Shown here: one piece after another, positions 1 through 12,900 of the stretch
How positions within the stretch are numbered: position 1 is the first letter of the stretch
Layout of the letters: each line of letters opens with the position of its first letter
Program-made: the position numbers and the translations under genes
From: Owenia fusiformis
Lineage: Eukaryota; Annelida; Polychaeta; Sabellida; Oweniidae
NCBI GenBank assembly: GCA_903813345.2
Contig: CAIIXF020000010.1
Coordinates: 4,951,169-5,015,168, forward strand
DNA: 64,000 bases
Direction: 5' to 3'
The notes under the pieces: generated by a model
The model's input: the letters and a program-made list of their open reading frames with translations, nothing else
Databases searched by the model: none
What the model was told of the DNA's origin: nothing

Positions 1-120
1 ATTCTGCTCATCCCATTAGTTAGATTAAACTGTAGAATATCTGAATATAGAAGGTTGTGCAATAGGAACAACAGACATAAATGTATTTTCTTCTAAATTA
101 GAAGTAAAATGATATCATAC

Positions 121-3100
121 CTGGCATTGTCTCCTCAACACTATACAAGGATGTGATAGAACATTTTCAGCAAGGACACTGTAACAAAATGAAACATCAA
201 TTCAATACACATCTGGTTCATATGGCTCTTCAATTATACTATGTATGTGATTTGGAATCGGTTCATATCTTAATGAGTCATATACAGGGTGTCAAATAAG
301 TCCCGTCCCTCCTGCTACAGTTAAAACCTTAAGAGACAGTACCAAGTGTGATATACCATTGGAAAGATCATCCAAAGTTCTGTTAACTCACCAACTCTCA
401 AGTCTTTTGGATGCAAATTACCTATATTTTTATGATGTCTTTTATAGTTAATGTGCCCTCCTTTAAGTAGCTTTTTTGCATCAAAATGACAAGGATATGA
501 CCTCAGAAACACGTCAAAAAGTTAATCTTTTTCACATTCCACTAGGTACAAAAAGGTTTCCACCACTTTCCTTGCACTTCTTTTTTTTCTATACATCTAA
601 CCCTATCCAGAAATTGGTTAAATTCATTGCCATATGCATGTTTAATCTACTTTTGGTCATTTGACCTTTCTTATATCTGATTCTTAAAATCCTGCCAAAT
701 ACACCAAATTGCCATGTTTCCAGGCCTATGGTCACCTCAATCGATACAATGTACAAAGTTGTGAGATTGATTGACATGTGTAAGATATATGCCAATCAAT
801 GTAACTTTGGAAGACCTTTCCAATGATATATCACACTTGGTACCAAATATCCTAGTTTTGGCTGTAGAAGGGGGGGGGGGGGGGGGGGGACGGGACTTAT
901 TTGACACCCTGTATATTCCTGGGCACATGTTAAAACTACAAATGAGATGAGTTAAAAATGATTTTACCTTGCAAGGCCAATTCCCAGCCCAGCAAACCTC
1001 TGCAGTTGCTCTGGAATATAAAACACAAAATCTCTCAAGATCTTATGTCACATCACAATTTATATCATATTGATATAAAACTGAAAACTGTTAGTATCAA
1101 GCAAATTTCTTGGAGATCTTTTACAAGGAAATAAATGGTCCAATATCCAAAACCATGCCCATCATATGGGGGGGGGGGGGGTGCATTAGAAAAATAAAGA
1201 CATAGCCAATGTACCTGACTGTTATTTTGTATATTTTAGATAGATGTGCAGTAAAGCTGTGGCCTTTTGTAATTTAGGGAGTTTCAGTCATGTTAATTTT
1301 AGAGGAATATAACATCAAAATAATAGAGGCCAAACATATGATAGCCAAACTATAGACAGACTAAAATATAAAGTGCAGGTATGTTTTTTATCTTTCCGTA
1401 CATGTACATTCGGAAAAAGTTGTAGAAAAAGTTCACAAATTTATGATAAAAGCAGAATGCAATGATTTTGCAAACAAGGTATGTTCTTGGTTACTTCCAG
1501 TAACCAAAAAAAATGTAAAAATTTGGGGTCATTGGTTCATTTTGAAAAGCAAAAACGGGAAATACATATCAGAGAAAATTTGAAAATGAACTATAGAATG
1601 AGAAAGGTAAGATATTTGCGAGGAAAGGAGTTAAAATAACAGTAAATTCAAAAACTGGCAGCCATATTTTTTGACAAAGAGTCACAAGATTTTGTATCTA
1701 TTTTTCTTATATGTGAATTTTGGAAAGTAACATTTTGGTAAAAAATTGCTATACCTGCACATGTTATTTTCTGGTACAAAATTAAGTATGAAGGCATGAG
1801 TATTTTCCTTACTTTTTTCAGGAAAGTATCATTACATTGTCTACTTTTAGTAAACCTGGAAACCGGTCAATGGTAGCCCGTGTGTTGTCTGGAAACTTTG
1901 AAAGAAAATTTGGAAAAACAAAAAGTGTGAAATATCAGAATTTCCTGGAGTTCCCATTGAACTCCTACCAGATATTCTAAAGAAGACAATGTAATGATAC
2001 TTTCCTGAAAAAAGCAAGGAAATTGACACATGCCTTCATACTTTATTTTCTACCAGAAAATAACATGTGCAGGTATCGCAATTTTTTTTTTCCTGCTGTA
2101 CCTTAAGGCCAGATTGCACTTTGGAATATTTTTGCAATTTCAAAAAGTAAACCACTGAATATTCTAGTTATTCAAACATTATGAAGAATTATCAACCCTC
2201 AATTGATAGTCTAGGTACACTAATGCATCTTTTGTGCAAGAATGAAAGATGTAGATGATGTGTGGAATGAGTGAAATTCGAACATGAATGTATTCACGCC
2301 TTTTATAAATTCATCCGGGGTATATTTGCGAAGAATACCACTAGTAATATGTGTAATGTGTGATGTCATAACGGCTGGTCGTAGTAATGGCGGACCATAG
2401 TGAATATTCGAAACATTTTGGTGAGTTTTCATGTTTGAATCGTAATATAGAGCTCAGAGCAGGGGTAATTTCGCCGAATACACCCCTTAGGTCAAGGCAC
2501 AAAGGCTTTTGAAAGGCTACAGAAAACGTTTGTTCCTTGGCCTGCGGGTGTATCCGACAATATTACCCCTGCTCTTCGGTCTATATTTCTTGTAAATAGC
2601 ACATTGACATGGTCATGAAATTTCATCAAAGTGCACCCTGACCTTAACTTGTACAATTCATACCATACCAATTTTGGATCACAAGGAGTTTTAATTACAG
2701 GCGTTTACCTGTATAATATCATGGGGTTTCAAGTGAAATTTTTTTTCTAAATTTTTTTTTCACTTTTTTCCAAGGAGGATTGGCTCCCAGAGTGCACCAC
2801 CGATATTCTGTCCCATATATGGGTATGTCGTAATACAAAATTCGAATTCAAACAGCCGCCATTTTGTTCACTTCAACATTTAAATCGTGAATTTTGGTCT
2901 TATTTCCAAACGAAAAATTCCAAAACTCACAAGAAATGATCGAGATATTGGTTCGAATCTTTTGAACTGTTTATTTTGAATTTATAGTCGGTTTTAATTT
3001 CAGAAAATAACGACATTTCGACGTTTTCATTGTTGGAAAATATCGAGTTTCGATCCTGGGAGCCAATCCTCCTTGACTTTTTTCAATAAAAAATACAAAC

Positions 3101-3257
3101 CAATTTGGTGATGCCGAGGAGAAGATGCTTTGACCTGAGTGAGGATTCCAGCTTCTGCTTCAGCAACAGGATCAGTAGATGGGTGTGGCTGCCTTGTATA
3201 ATGCATAGTTTCAGGATCAATACCCGGTAAATGATGCATGTCTATATTATCGCCCAT
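121..3257 (-). CDS. SLC25A46: SLC25A46, N-terminal exons 1-3 (partial, runs off the window start)
   Basis: Coding exons on the minus strand are 3257-3101, 1010-968 and 178-121, with phases that fit each other (1, then 2, then 0) and GT-AG borders. Exon 1 encodes about 52 residues starting MGDNIDMHHLPGIDPETMHY, poorly conserved as in other family members. Exons 2-3 read EQLQRFAGLGIGLAS and then VLAENVLSHPCIVLRRQCQ, which match the start of the carrier domain of vertebrate SLC25A46 almost residue for residue. The family is a degenerate mitochondrial carrier in the outer membrane that acts in mitochondrial dynamics and lipid handling; this is family knowledge. The rest of the carrier fold lies outside the window. 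Both introns are crowded with foldback elements, one ending about 20 bp from the exon 1 donor site. The gene is head-to-head with NCBP1. Identification is firm; the start codon is the first ATG in the open exon. Confidence 0.9.
281..915. mobile_element. Mariner-type non-autonomous element (MITE), 631 bp
   Basis: The ends at 283 and 913 are inverted copies starting TACAGGGTGTCAAATAAG and continuing, with mismatches, for well over 80 bp per arm. The element is flanked by TA on both sides (281-282 and 914-915), the target duplication of Tc1/mariner elements. The right arm carries a run of about 20 G. No transposase is visible. It lies in intron 2 of SLC25A46. Confidence 0.8.
1739..2094. repeat. 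Long foldback (inverted repeat) element in SLC25A46 intron 1
   Basis: The sequence from about 1740 (TTGCTATACCTGCACATG and onward) recurs as its reverse complement ending at about 2094, with arms of roughly 110 bp at high identity. The arms share the segment AGGAAAGTATCATTACATTG and its complement. The central part, about 1860-1975, is unique. No protein is encoded. A short matching piece (GTGCAGGTAT) at about 1374 may be part of the same family. Confidence 0.75.
2103..2647. mobile_element. TTAA-flanked foldback MITE, family A copy 1, with a nested hairpin
   Basis: The ends read TTAAGGCCAGATTGCACTTT at 2103 and, on the opposite strand from 2647, TTAAGGTCAGGGTGCACTTT. TTAA at both ends fits a piggyBac- or Kolobok-type target. 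Inside, at 2456-2576, is a second foldback with about 48-bp arms starting AGAGCAGGGGTAAT, perhaps a separate insertion. No coding capacity is seen. The element has the same terminal motif as the copy at 3480-3901. Confidence 0.7.
2768..3080. mobile_element. Short inverted-repeat element abutting SLC25A46 exon 1
   Basis: A 20-bp perfect inverted repeat, AAGGAGGATTGGCTCCCAG plus flanking bases, lies at about 2772-2791 and 3054-3074. The roughly 260 bp between are unique. The right end is about 20 bp from the exon 1 donor site at 3100. Target duplication was not resolved, so the class is unknown. Confidence 0.6.
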
Positions 3258-3925
3258 CTTCCCAAACCGGAAATGATAAAGCAGTGAATAAATTATTAGA
3301 TTAAATTATTGAAACTTCCAATACAAATATATTATTATATATTAATCTTCGATAAATATCTATTTGAATTTAAAGATACATGATTTTGATAAATAGGTTG
3401 GTTTTAGGGAGATATTGACTCCCAAGGGAAATATTAACTCCGCGGCTAGTAAACAGCCGCCATATTTGACAGGTGCGCGTTAAGGACAGGGTGCATGTTG
3501 GGAAATTTTCTGCATTCTTCAATTGAGTCACATGTTATTTTTCAAACAAGAATAACTCCTTCCCCACATTGTCTACATCTTCCAAGTTTGCACAAAGAGT
3601 GCACTTATGTGCCTAGAAAAGCCTTGTGAGAAGGTTTGTTTTGTAAAATGTATAAAAAATGAGAAAATTCAGTGAAAAAAAATTCTGAAAATTTTCTAAT
3701 TTTTTTCACTGAATTTTCTTGTTTTTTATACACTTTATCAAAACATTCTTCTCACATGTCTTTTCTAGACACATAAGTGCACTCTTTGTGCAAAACTGGA
3801 AGATATAGACAATGTGGGGAAGGAGTGATTCTTGTTTGAAAAATAACATGTGACTCAATTGAGGAATGCAGAAAATTTCCCATCATGCACCCTGACCTTA
3901 CAAAAATATCTCGGTTTTAGTTAAA
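3258..3925. promoter_or_regulatory. Head-to-head intergenic region of SLC25A46 and NCBP1
   Basis: The two start codons are 668 bp apart on opposite strands, a typical bidirectional promoter arrangement. Most of the NCBP1-proximal half is a palindromic element (3480-3901). Just before the NCBP1 ATG the sequence TCTCGGTTTTAG at 3910-3920 resembles a splice acceptor, so the true first NCBP1 exon may be non-coding and lie further upstream. No TATA box is obvious. The promoter role is an inference from gene arrangement. Confidence 0.45.
3480..3901. mobile_element. TTAA-type foldback MITE, family A copy 2, immediately upstream of NCBP1
   Basis: The left end is TTAAGGACAGGGTGCATG and the right end, read on the minus strand from about 3902, is GTAAGGTCAGGGTGCATG. 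The arms are about 195 bp each and nearly identical along their length (for example CAAACAAGAATAACTCCTTC and its complement), meeting near 3690. The whole 422 bp would fold into one hairpin. The right flanking site has drifted from TTAA to TTAC. It is the same family as 2103-2647 and ends 25 bp before the NCBP1 ATG. Confidence 0.8.
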
Positions 3926-6900
3926 ATGTCACGCCGTCGGTACAGTTCAGATGAGGATGATGAAGATCGTAAGTTCTATGTTTATTAAACTAAATCTTTG
4001 CCAAGTTTGATTGTCGTAGCTTATCAATGACTCTTACAATTTAGCAATATCGTGAAAATATTTTTCATTTTTTCGGCTTTCTTATCATTTTCACAAGGAA
4101 CAAAAAGTAGAGTTTTTTTTCATAGAGGGAGGGTTGACTATCGCACTCATGCCGTCTAAGATATCTGGTGAATATTATTGGATCAAAAAGTTCAAGATGT
4201 TGGGGTGAAGTGTTTAGATCGACTTTTTCATGATCTGACCGCTTCGCTGAAATTTGTAAAATAAGAGTTAGCTATTGGTAGTCTTACTTAGCTTCTAGAG
4301 TTTAGAGCCTCGGGGTTTCACTCCAATATACCTCTTAATATCTATTTGCCGCGCCAAGAGCATTTTTGGGCATTTTTTCCATGTCAATTTCCTCTCAAGA
4401 TTGAAGGTGTCCATGTTTATTTCCTTTCTGGAGTTTGGTTGGACTAAATTTCTCGAAATATCATTGAATTTTACCAGAAAATCCACTTTTCCAGTGATTT
4501 TTTTGAGGCCTCGCAACTGATTTTAACCAATTTAATACCCTTTTTTGTAGAAAACTGAATTTTGACCTAAAAAAGGTACTTCCTTCAATAATTTTTCCCT
4601 ATCACCTTTGTTTTGTCGCTGATGAAGCACAAGCACAGTATCTGATTGAAATAAATGTGAAGCGATGTGAAAAATCAACCCCTCATTTGGGTATTGTGCA
4701 TGTCATGTGCGCAAATGCACAAATGAAAGAGACTTTGTTCAAAGATTGCATCGCCATCTCAATATTAAATAAAATATGATTTAAAGTGTCTCTCATTCAA
4801 AGATTGCATTGCCATCTAAATATTAAAATATAATTTAAAGTGGCTTTCATTCAAAGATTGCATCACCATCTTAATGTGAAAATATAATTTAAGTGGCTTT
4901 CATTCAAAGATTGCATCACCATCTAAATGTGAAAATATAATTTAAGTGGCTTTCATTCAAAGATTGCATCGCCATCTAAATGTGAAAATATAATTGAAGT
5001 TGCTGAAGTATGTGCATGCATGATCAAAATCAAGCAAATCAAAAATTTGAATTTTACATGTGTTCAGTAATATTGCGTATCATAACTTCCGGAACTCAGA
5101 AAGAAGCGAGTGAGTTTTTACAATTCATATTTTATCTCTTGGATAATGTGCTTAATGCTTTTTGGTTGATGCAACAAAGTTGATAATTGGTTTCATTTAA
5201 ATTTGCGTTATAACCTCTAGAAGGTAAGTAAAAAGTAAGACTCCCAAGCGTTAGCTGACACTTATTTTTCAAATCTTAGCGAAGCAGTCAGACCATATAA
5301 AAAATTTTAAGCTGTAGTGAACATTGAAAAATATACTGTAGGATGTCATATTGAAAAATAAGAATGACTTTATTTGTTTGAAAGTTTACTGCTGGAGTAG
5401 TTCAAACTCTCAGAACCTACCATTCTCAGCCATTATGAAGAGTTTTAAAATTAATTTTCAGCACGAGCAAGGAAGCGAATGCGAACATCTGAACCAGTAG
5501 ACATAGAAGAAAGATTAGAGTCTTTGATCCTTAGAGTAGGAGAAAAGGTAGAACAAATCTCAAATCTAAACACAATAATCTTTCATGTATTTTTTCATAA
5601 TGTATAATTGTGCATACATTTATATCAGATCTTGAAAATATTATTGATTTATGCACCTAACCAGAACTAAATCTCTCCAAAACCAGAAGTTATATTTTGC
5701 AATATGAAGAATGTGATAGATTTAGAAAAAATTTATATAGTATTTCTAATTGTATATTTTAAATCTCATTCAACAACTGAAACTCTACAATAAATGTCTG
5801 TTCCAGAGTACTTCTTCACTAGAGAGCAACTTGGAAGGCTTAGCTAGTGTACTTGAAGCAGATCTTCCCAACTATAAAGCTCGCATTATAAAAATATTGT
5901 GCCAATGGTAAGGCAGCACAGATTTCTTTAAATACAACTTACCAAAAAAGAACAATATGAACTGAAGATACTTATATAGTGTCACTGTCAGATCAAAAAG
6001 GTGTCCTTAAGATTAACATAGCTCTATCGCCTTGACATTTTTATTTGATTCCCCAGTCAGTTCCTATTTTCACAAGACATTCAGAATGAGATGTTGCCTT
6101 TTCTCGAGCCGAAAGAGAAATTGTATTTCAAGTTTTTGGTAACTTTGATTCTTTTATGAGGATGTTTGCAATTGTTGATTTGTGTTTTTCATAGTGCTGT
6201 AACGCTACCAGAGAAGATGACGGTGTATACCACATTGGTGGGTCTTCTCAACGCCAAGAATTACAATTGTGGGGGAGAGGTAAGAAACTGATTTTTATAA
6301 ACACTAATACTATATAGTCATTTATGAATATAGTTCTATCCCTTTTGTGTAAAAACTGTTCCTCCTTATTTTTTCTATATGACTTACAATTAAAATCTCA
6401 AATGCTATTTGAATCAAATTATGTAATTTACAGGGCCAATTATGCCTTGGTTTAGGCCCTGTCAGTGTTTTGTATATTATGTAGTTTCAATAAAGGAACA
6501 CAGCAAGTAAAAACACCAAGGAGAATAACCAGTCAGAAAAAGTAATTGAACGCCAAATAGACTACAAACTTAACCTACAAAAATGTCAAACACGCCCCCT
6601 TTTGATTACATGTAGTTACACATGTATTTTAATAATAAATTAACAAATACAATTTAATCTCCAGTTTGTGGAAACACTTACAAGGAACCTGAAAGAAGCG
6701 TTGAAGACATACAACTTTGGGGGAGCTCTCTTGATTGTACGCTTCCTGGCAGACCTGGTGAATTGTCATGTGATTGTTGCGTCGTCACTTCTACAGATGT
6801 TTGACCACTTTGTAGAGGTCTCACTGGAAGACAACATACCACAGGTGAGTCGAGATGAATTACAAAAATGTAAGTTTATACTATGTTGTAGTACGAAGAA

Positions 6901-9900
6901 TAATCTGGGTTGTAGAGATTCCAAATTAACCTAATGAATATGCGTTTCCCCGAGCAACCAACAAATTATTCTTAAAAACAAATAAATTTCATTTTCATGG
7001 GGAAAATATTACATTATGCATAAGCAAGTGTCTGAATTACTGTCACACATAAATAATGCTAAAAAATATAATTCTGTTTTGGTGGAAAATTAATTGTAAT
7101 TGAGTCTGTATATTATTTCATCTCACTGCTTATGTTTATTACGTTTTAGGTGAGGTCTGACTGGTATGTGTGTGCGGTACTATCATCCTTACCATGTGTA
7201 GGACGTGAACTCTATGAGAAAAAGGAATTTGAATTCAATAAACTTTTACAAACAATAGAAAACTACATAAGGTAAGTCATGCTCAAGAGCCTTCAAGTTT
7301 GATATTTTCCTTATTAATGATTAGCAAGAAAAATGTGTTATATTCAAAGAATTTTGGATTCATTCATGAAAAATATTTTAAACATTATTTCATGGCTAAA
7401 TGAAGTATTTTGATCATTTTCCAGCAAAAGACAGAAGACACATGTTGCAGCTTTAAGAGTCTGGTCAGTAGATGATCCACATCCACAAGAGGAGGTATGT
7501 CTATCCCATGATGCAGCGATGTTCTGTAGTATTGTGGGATTGCATTCAAGTTACACAAGTGATATACTTATTCATGTATACCCCATCTATGTTACAATTA
7601 CCCTCATCTTGAAACTTCTATTGAGAAAGGGAATCCATTTTGTATATAGGCACATCTTTTAAAAGAACAAGTAAAATGCATGTAATTTGATGGCTTGTTT
7701 AGAAATTGTTATCAAAATTCTGTTTCAGTACCTAGACTGTTTATGGTCACAGATGAAGTCATTACGAAATGCAAAGTGGATGGAGAAGGTTATTAACAGA
7801 CCTTATTTGGCATTTGATGGCCTGTTATGCGAAGCTCTACAACACACCCTCCCACAGATCATCCCACCCTCTCACCATGAGGATGCCACCTATCCTCTGC
7901 CAAGTGTCGTATTCAGAATGTTTGATTATACAGATATACCTGAGGTGAGTGGCATATATGCTTTCTATCAATAACATGACAATTACACAATATGCATAAA
8001 GTCAGCTTGATTTCTATTTGATTTAGATTTTTTTTAGTGTTTTATATGGTTTAACAAAGTAGGACTGGGTCTGAGCCTTTGTTAAAACTGTTTTGAAAAA
8101 GAATTGACTCCCTCAATTGCTTGATAATCCTTTTTCTTTCATTATTGCTTTAGGGCCCAGCAATGCCTGGCAGCCACTCTATAGAGAGATACCTGATAGA
8201 GGAACACTTACACTGGATCATATGGACACACCAGATGGAGAAAAAAGACTGGTCAGTACTGTCCCTCTTTACAATAAATTTGGATAATAATCAGTCATAT
8301 GTAGTGATATCTGCGAGGGGCTTATATCATACCACATATAGCCTCAGTGCTAACCTGCTCATATAGTATAAACAAGCAATATAGGGTGTATTTAAATCCA
8401 CATTGTCATTTCTTTCAGTGCTGCTACATTGTTGAGCTACCCAGATAAGAACAAGGTCCCTCTGAATTACTGTATAGTTGAGGTAAGTAAAAACATTAAA
8501 TAAAACAATTGATCTGATTGGCCAAATGATTCAAAATTGCTTTGAAATATTTTAATTATCACACTTGTGAATCCATTGCTATCATCTCATTGTTAGTACT
8601 TTTGAAGATGTTTTTAGTTATTGTAACATTTGATATTTAAAGTTGTTCCTTTTTGAATAATGGTACACTTTGTAACTGAAGTATTTCATAATAGAAAAAT
8701 GTCCTTATGTTTTCACTGATAGAAAAATGTCCTTATCTTTTCACTGAAAATATGGTACTGTTACATGTACATGTACCATATGATTGCAGGTAATATTTGC
8801 TGAGTTATTCAGACTGCCTAAACCTCCAGTGCTAGATGTTATGTATGGGGCTCTACTGATTGAACTGTGTAAGCTGCAGCCAAGCTCTATGCCACAAGTT
8901 GTATCCTTAAATGCAATACATGTATTAATAAGTCACAGGAGGTGTATAAGTAATGGGAGAGAGGATGTAAGTTATTGGGGAGGGTATAGGTAATGGGGGA
9001 TGACCATAAGTCATGGGGGATATGATATAAGTAATAGGGGAGGGGATGTAAGTTATAAGGGGGGTATAAGTCATGGGTTAGGGGTTGTAAGTTACAGGAG
9101 GTGGGGTATGCAAATATGGTTCAAAAATACAAGGTGTAATCAAGATAATTCACAATTGACCCTCTTTCTTAGTTATTTCAATAAACTTAGCAGAAGTATA
9201 GAATGAACACTCCTGTATATACCTAAAGCATTTCATGAACTTTAAGTAATATTTGAATTTTCCCTATGACTGTTATTAAACAATAGTGTTGCCCTCCTTG
9301 ACAACATACCAGTTAGCCCAAGCCACAGAGATGATATTTGAAAGACTGGACAGCATGAACACAACTTGTATTGAGAGGTGAGACTCATTTAGAACTAATG
9401 GAGCTAAAAATACCACAATTCATTCATCTTTGTATAAATTCCTGTTATGTTTTATTATGCAGCTCATGTTATACAGGCTACACTGGGCATTCAAAAATTT
9501 TCAAAGTACAGTAGAAATATTTTGCTTACCAGTTACAGAATATTGAAGGGAGGTGTACTGGTTTATATATAGCACATGGTCTCATTGCTAGATTACGAAA
9601 AGGAATTTGCTTCCAGTTCATATGAGGGACTAAGAAATGAACTTTAAAATAATTTAGCTGTATACAACTTGTAACCTAAAGGTGTTCATTTGATTCTAGG
9701 TTTACTTCATGGTTTGCGTACCATCTGAGTAACTTCCAGTTTAAGTGGAGCTGGTCTGACTGGGGCGAGGTGTGTAATATGGACCCGGAGCTACCAAAGC
9801 CTAAGTTTGTCAGGGAGGTTCTCTTCAAGTGTCTTAGATTGTCGTATCATCAGCGTCTTTTAGACACAGTCCCTGATTCCTTCAGTGCTCTCATTCCACT

Positions 9901-12900
9901 GAAGCCAACACCATACTACAAATTTAACAAAGAAGGAGCAGGTGAGAGAGCTTTACAATAAAATAGATTATATGGTAAAACCTAATCTGATCACTAGACA
10001 GCCAATATAATGTTTTTCTAGTACATGTATTGTTCTCATATTCTACTTGTATATTTTGCCATCTAGGATCTCACCCTGGTACAATGACTTCCCATCAGTT
10101 GATAGCGTCTATAAAGTCCAAGTGCACACCAGAGGAGGTCATACTCATCATGAAAGATTTGCCAAATCCCCTGGCTGATGAAGAAAGTGAGTATCTCAAT
10201 AATCTGTGTATTTAACTGGTCTCTTAAAAATTCTAATTGCCATATTGCAAATTCTGCAACCTTTCATGCCATTTTATATAACTGGAAACATTGCTCCATC
10301 ATAACAAAAATTTATGAAAAAAATTAAACTTTGCTGAGGTCAGTATGATTCTGTAATGATTCAAATGAAAGTCCTTAACTTACTAAGTGAAAGAGTGCGA
10401 CCTGAATTCAAAAGACCAGATTAGGACTTGGATCTCAGGACTTGCTAATGCAGCTTTCCCAAGTTAATGGAACTTTTTGTCAACAAAACCAAACATTGAG
10501 CAATTAATAAGATTGTGCTAAAGCTGATATTGCATTCATCCATTTCACTGTTATTCAAAGAAGTCATATTCTCCATTTACCTTCAAATGAAAAAACTCAA
10601 GAATGATTCACGCTATATTACATTATATATATATGTTCATTTATTTGTGATTTGTCAAGGTGACCCTGCATACAACCCTTTAAAAATTGAAGTGTTCACC
10701 CAGACTTTACTGCACCTTGGGGCCAAGTCATTCAGTCACTCCTTCGCTGCACTATCCAAGTAAGTCTCCTTATCAACATATTTTTTTTTTAACCAATGGT
10801 CAACATTGCCATTGAGTGTTACTAAAAAATAAATAGATGAAAGGTCCTTCTTTTAGTGAGTCTGTCTATACTGCAAACATGTGTTTATAACTGCATGTGG
10901 TCTTAGATTCATTCAGGATTACTTGAATATTAACTATGATCTAGATTCATAGGCCACATTAATTTATACATTTGTTTTAAGAAATATTTTAAAATTGAAC
11001 ATACCAGTACCTCTCTTACCAGTCATATCTTAAATTGTTTCCAATTTTTAATTCACATAGAACTCATCTTATCTTTGTTGTTTTAGGTTTCACTATGTGT
11101 TCAAAGTTCTAGCAGAGAATGAAGAAGCACAAATGTGTATTTTGAAGAATATGTACCAGCTGTGGAACACACATACTCAGGTAACCTACAGATTAGTACA
11201 CTGGCTATTTCTATTTCATTTCAGAATTCTAGGTTTATACACATTTATAGAAAATATGTAACATCCTGGGATGTATTCTTGTAACATGCTTATTTACAAC
11301 AAATATTCATAATAAATTCATTGTTAAATCAGTTGACATTATTAGTTGACATCATAGTTAAAGACTATGAAAGACTTATGAAATCATAAATTTATGAATG
11401 CTTATTTTCATTTCATGTTTAACTTCAGTTTCCTTTACAATTAATTGCTCCTCTTTAAATGATCAAACACTTTCAATTTTCAACCCCACGCGATGATATA
11501 TATCCAGTATGTGTTTATTCATGCTGTCATCCGAGGGTTTCTGTGTTTTTTGTAGATGATGGTGGTGCTAGTTGATAAGATGTTAAAGACACAGATTGTG
11601 GAGTGCTCAGCTGTGGCAAATTGGTTATTCTCAACAGAGATGCAACATGATTTCACCAAGTAAGTACACTTAATCTCGTACAACCAGGTTTGAAAAATTC
11701 TTTGTGTACATGTACTGTTTTTATTATGAATTCTAGAAATTTCTAAAAAGGTACACTTCCTCAAAAATGGAAACTTTATTCTAAAATGAGGCCCCTGTTA
11801 CGCTTATGACTGATAAACAATGGGCTGCAATGACCACATTATAAGTTACTTCCACCCCATTAGGGAAACTCTGCCCTATTCTATATCTTAGAATATCACT
11901 AAATAATAACATGTACAGTTTTGGGTAAAATATTATTTTGTTTTCAGTTTCTATGTGTGGGAGATTATGCATGGCACAATACACAAAATGAACAAACATG
12001 TCCAGAAACTTCAGAAAGAGGTTGATGATGCACGAGATCAGCTGGAGGCGGCTGAAAGGCGGGTAAGTTGCTTTAAATCAATGGTCTGTTAATATACTGA
12101 TTCATGATTGATATTTTTAGGATTGTATACAAGAAATATGCCAATATAAGCCACATCGGTATAAACGATTTTACAGTCAATGACAGTCAATGGCAGAAAG
12201 GGAACATTTTCAAATGCTTTACAGGTCCATAGGTTTGACCCCTCCCTTTGCCAAAAATTCTTTCAATGTGACGCAGTTTTTCATGATTTTGAGCAAACAT
12301 TGTCAACTGTGAACCCCTCTGGAATCTTTTGAAGTGAACTCTGGAACCCCCTTGGGAAAAACTGGCTACCAGCCTGCTTTATAAGCTTATTCAACCATGT
12401 CACTGAGTGCCATTTATATTTCTTGTTTATTAGATGAGGGATGGTCTTGGGATGGATGATGATCAAGACACGCCCTCTGAGGAAATGATTGACAGAATGG
12501 AGGAAAAATTAGAAGCAGCTCAAAGTGAACAGAAAAATCTCTTCCTCATTATATTCCAGGTAGGAAGCTTATATATCTGCTCATTTGTACCACTATTCAC
12601 TGTCTCTATGGCTTGTGATTGTTTCACTGTGTTGTTCTAATGTTGTAATGTCTTGTAATGTGTTGTAGTGTCTTTCCTTTAGTGTTTGGTTTTTAGTCTA
12701 TTTGTTTACTAAAAAGGAATCAATATTTTACAATTTTCGGTAAATGATGAGTCAGGATATATGCCCTTTTGGTCCCTCACTTTAATGTATGTAAAATAGG
12801 TTTTGTCATCACCACCAGATTATTAAAGTCTCCAACAGTGTTCAGTGTTTGGCGGTTGGTGTTTGGCATCTTTAACAAATATTAGGTGGTGACCTTTTGG

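Noticed and set aside
4735-5005. CRISPR-like array
   Set aside because: The repeats are directly tandem with no unique spacers, and the context is an animal intron.
9000-9206. A 68-residue frame rich in Gly, Ser and Tyr
   Set aside because: It is generated by the minisatellite in NCBP1 intron 11 and starts and ends without any splice or start context.
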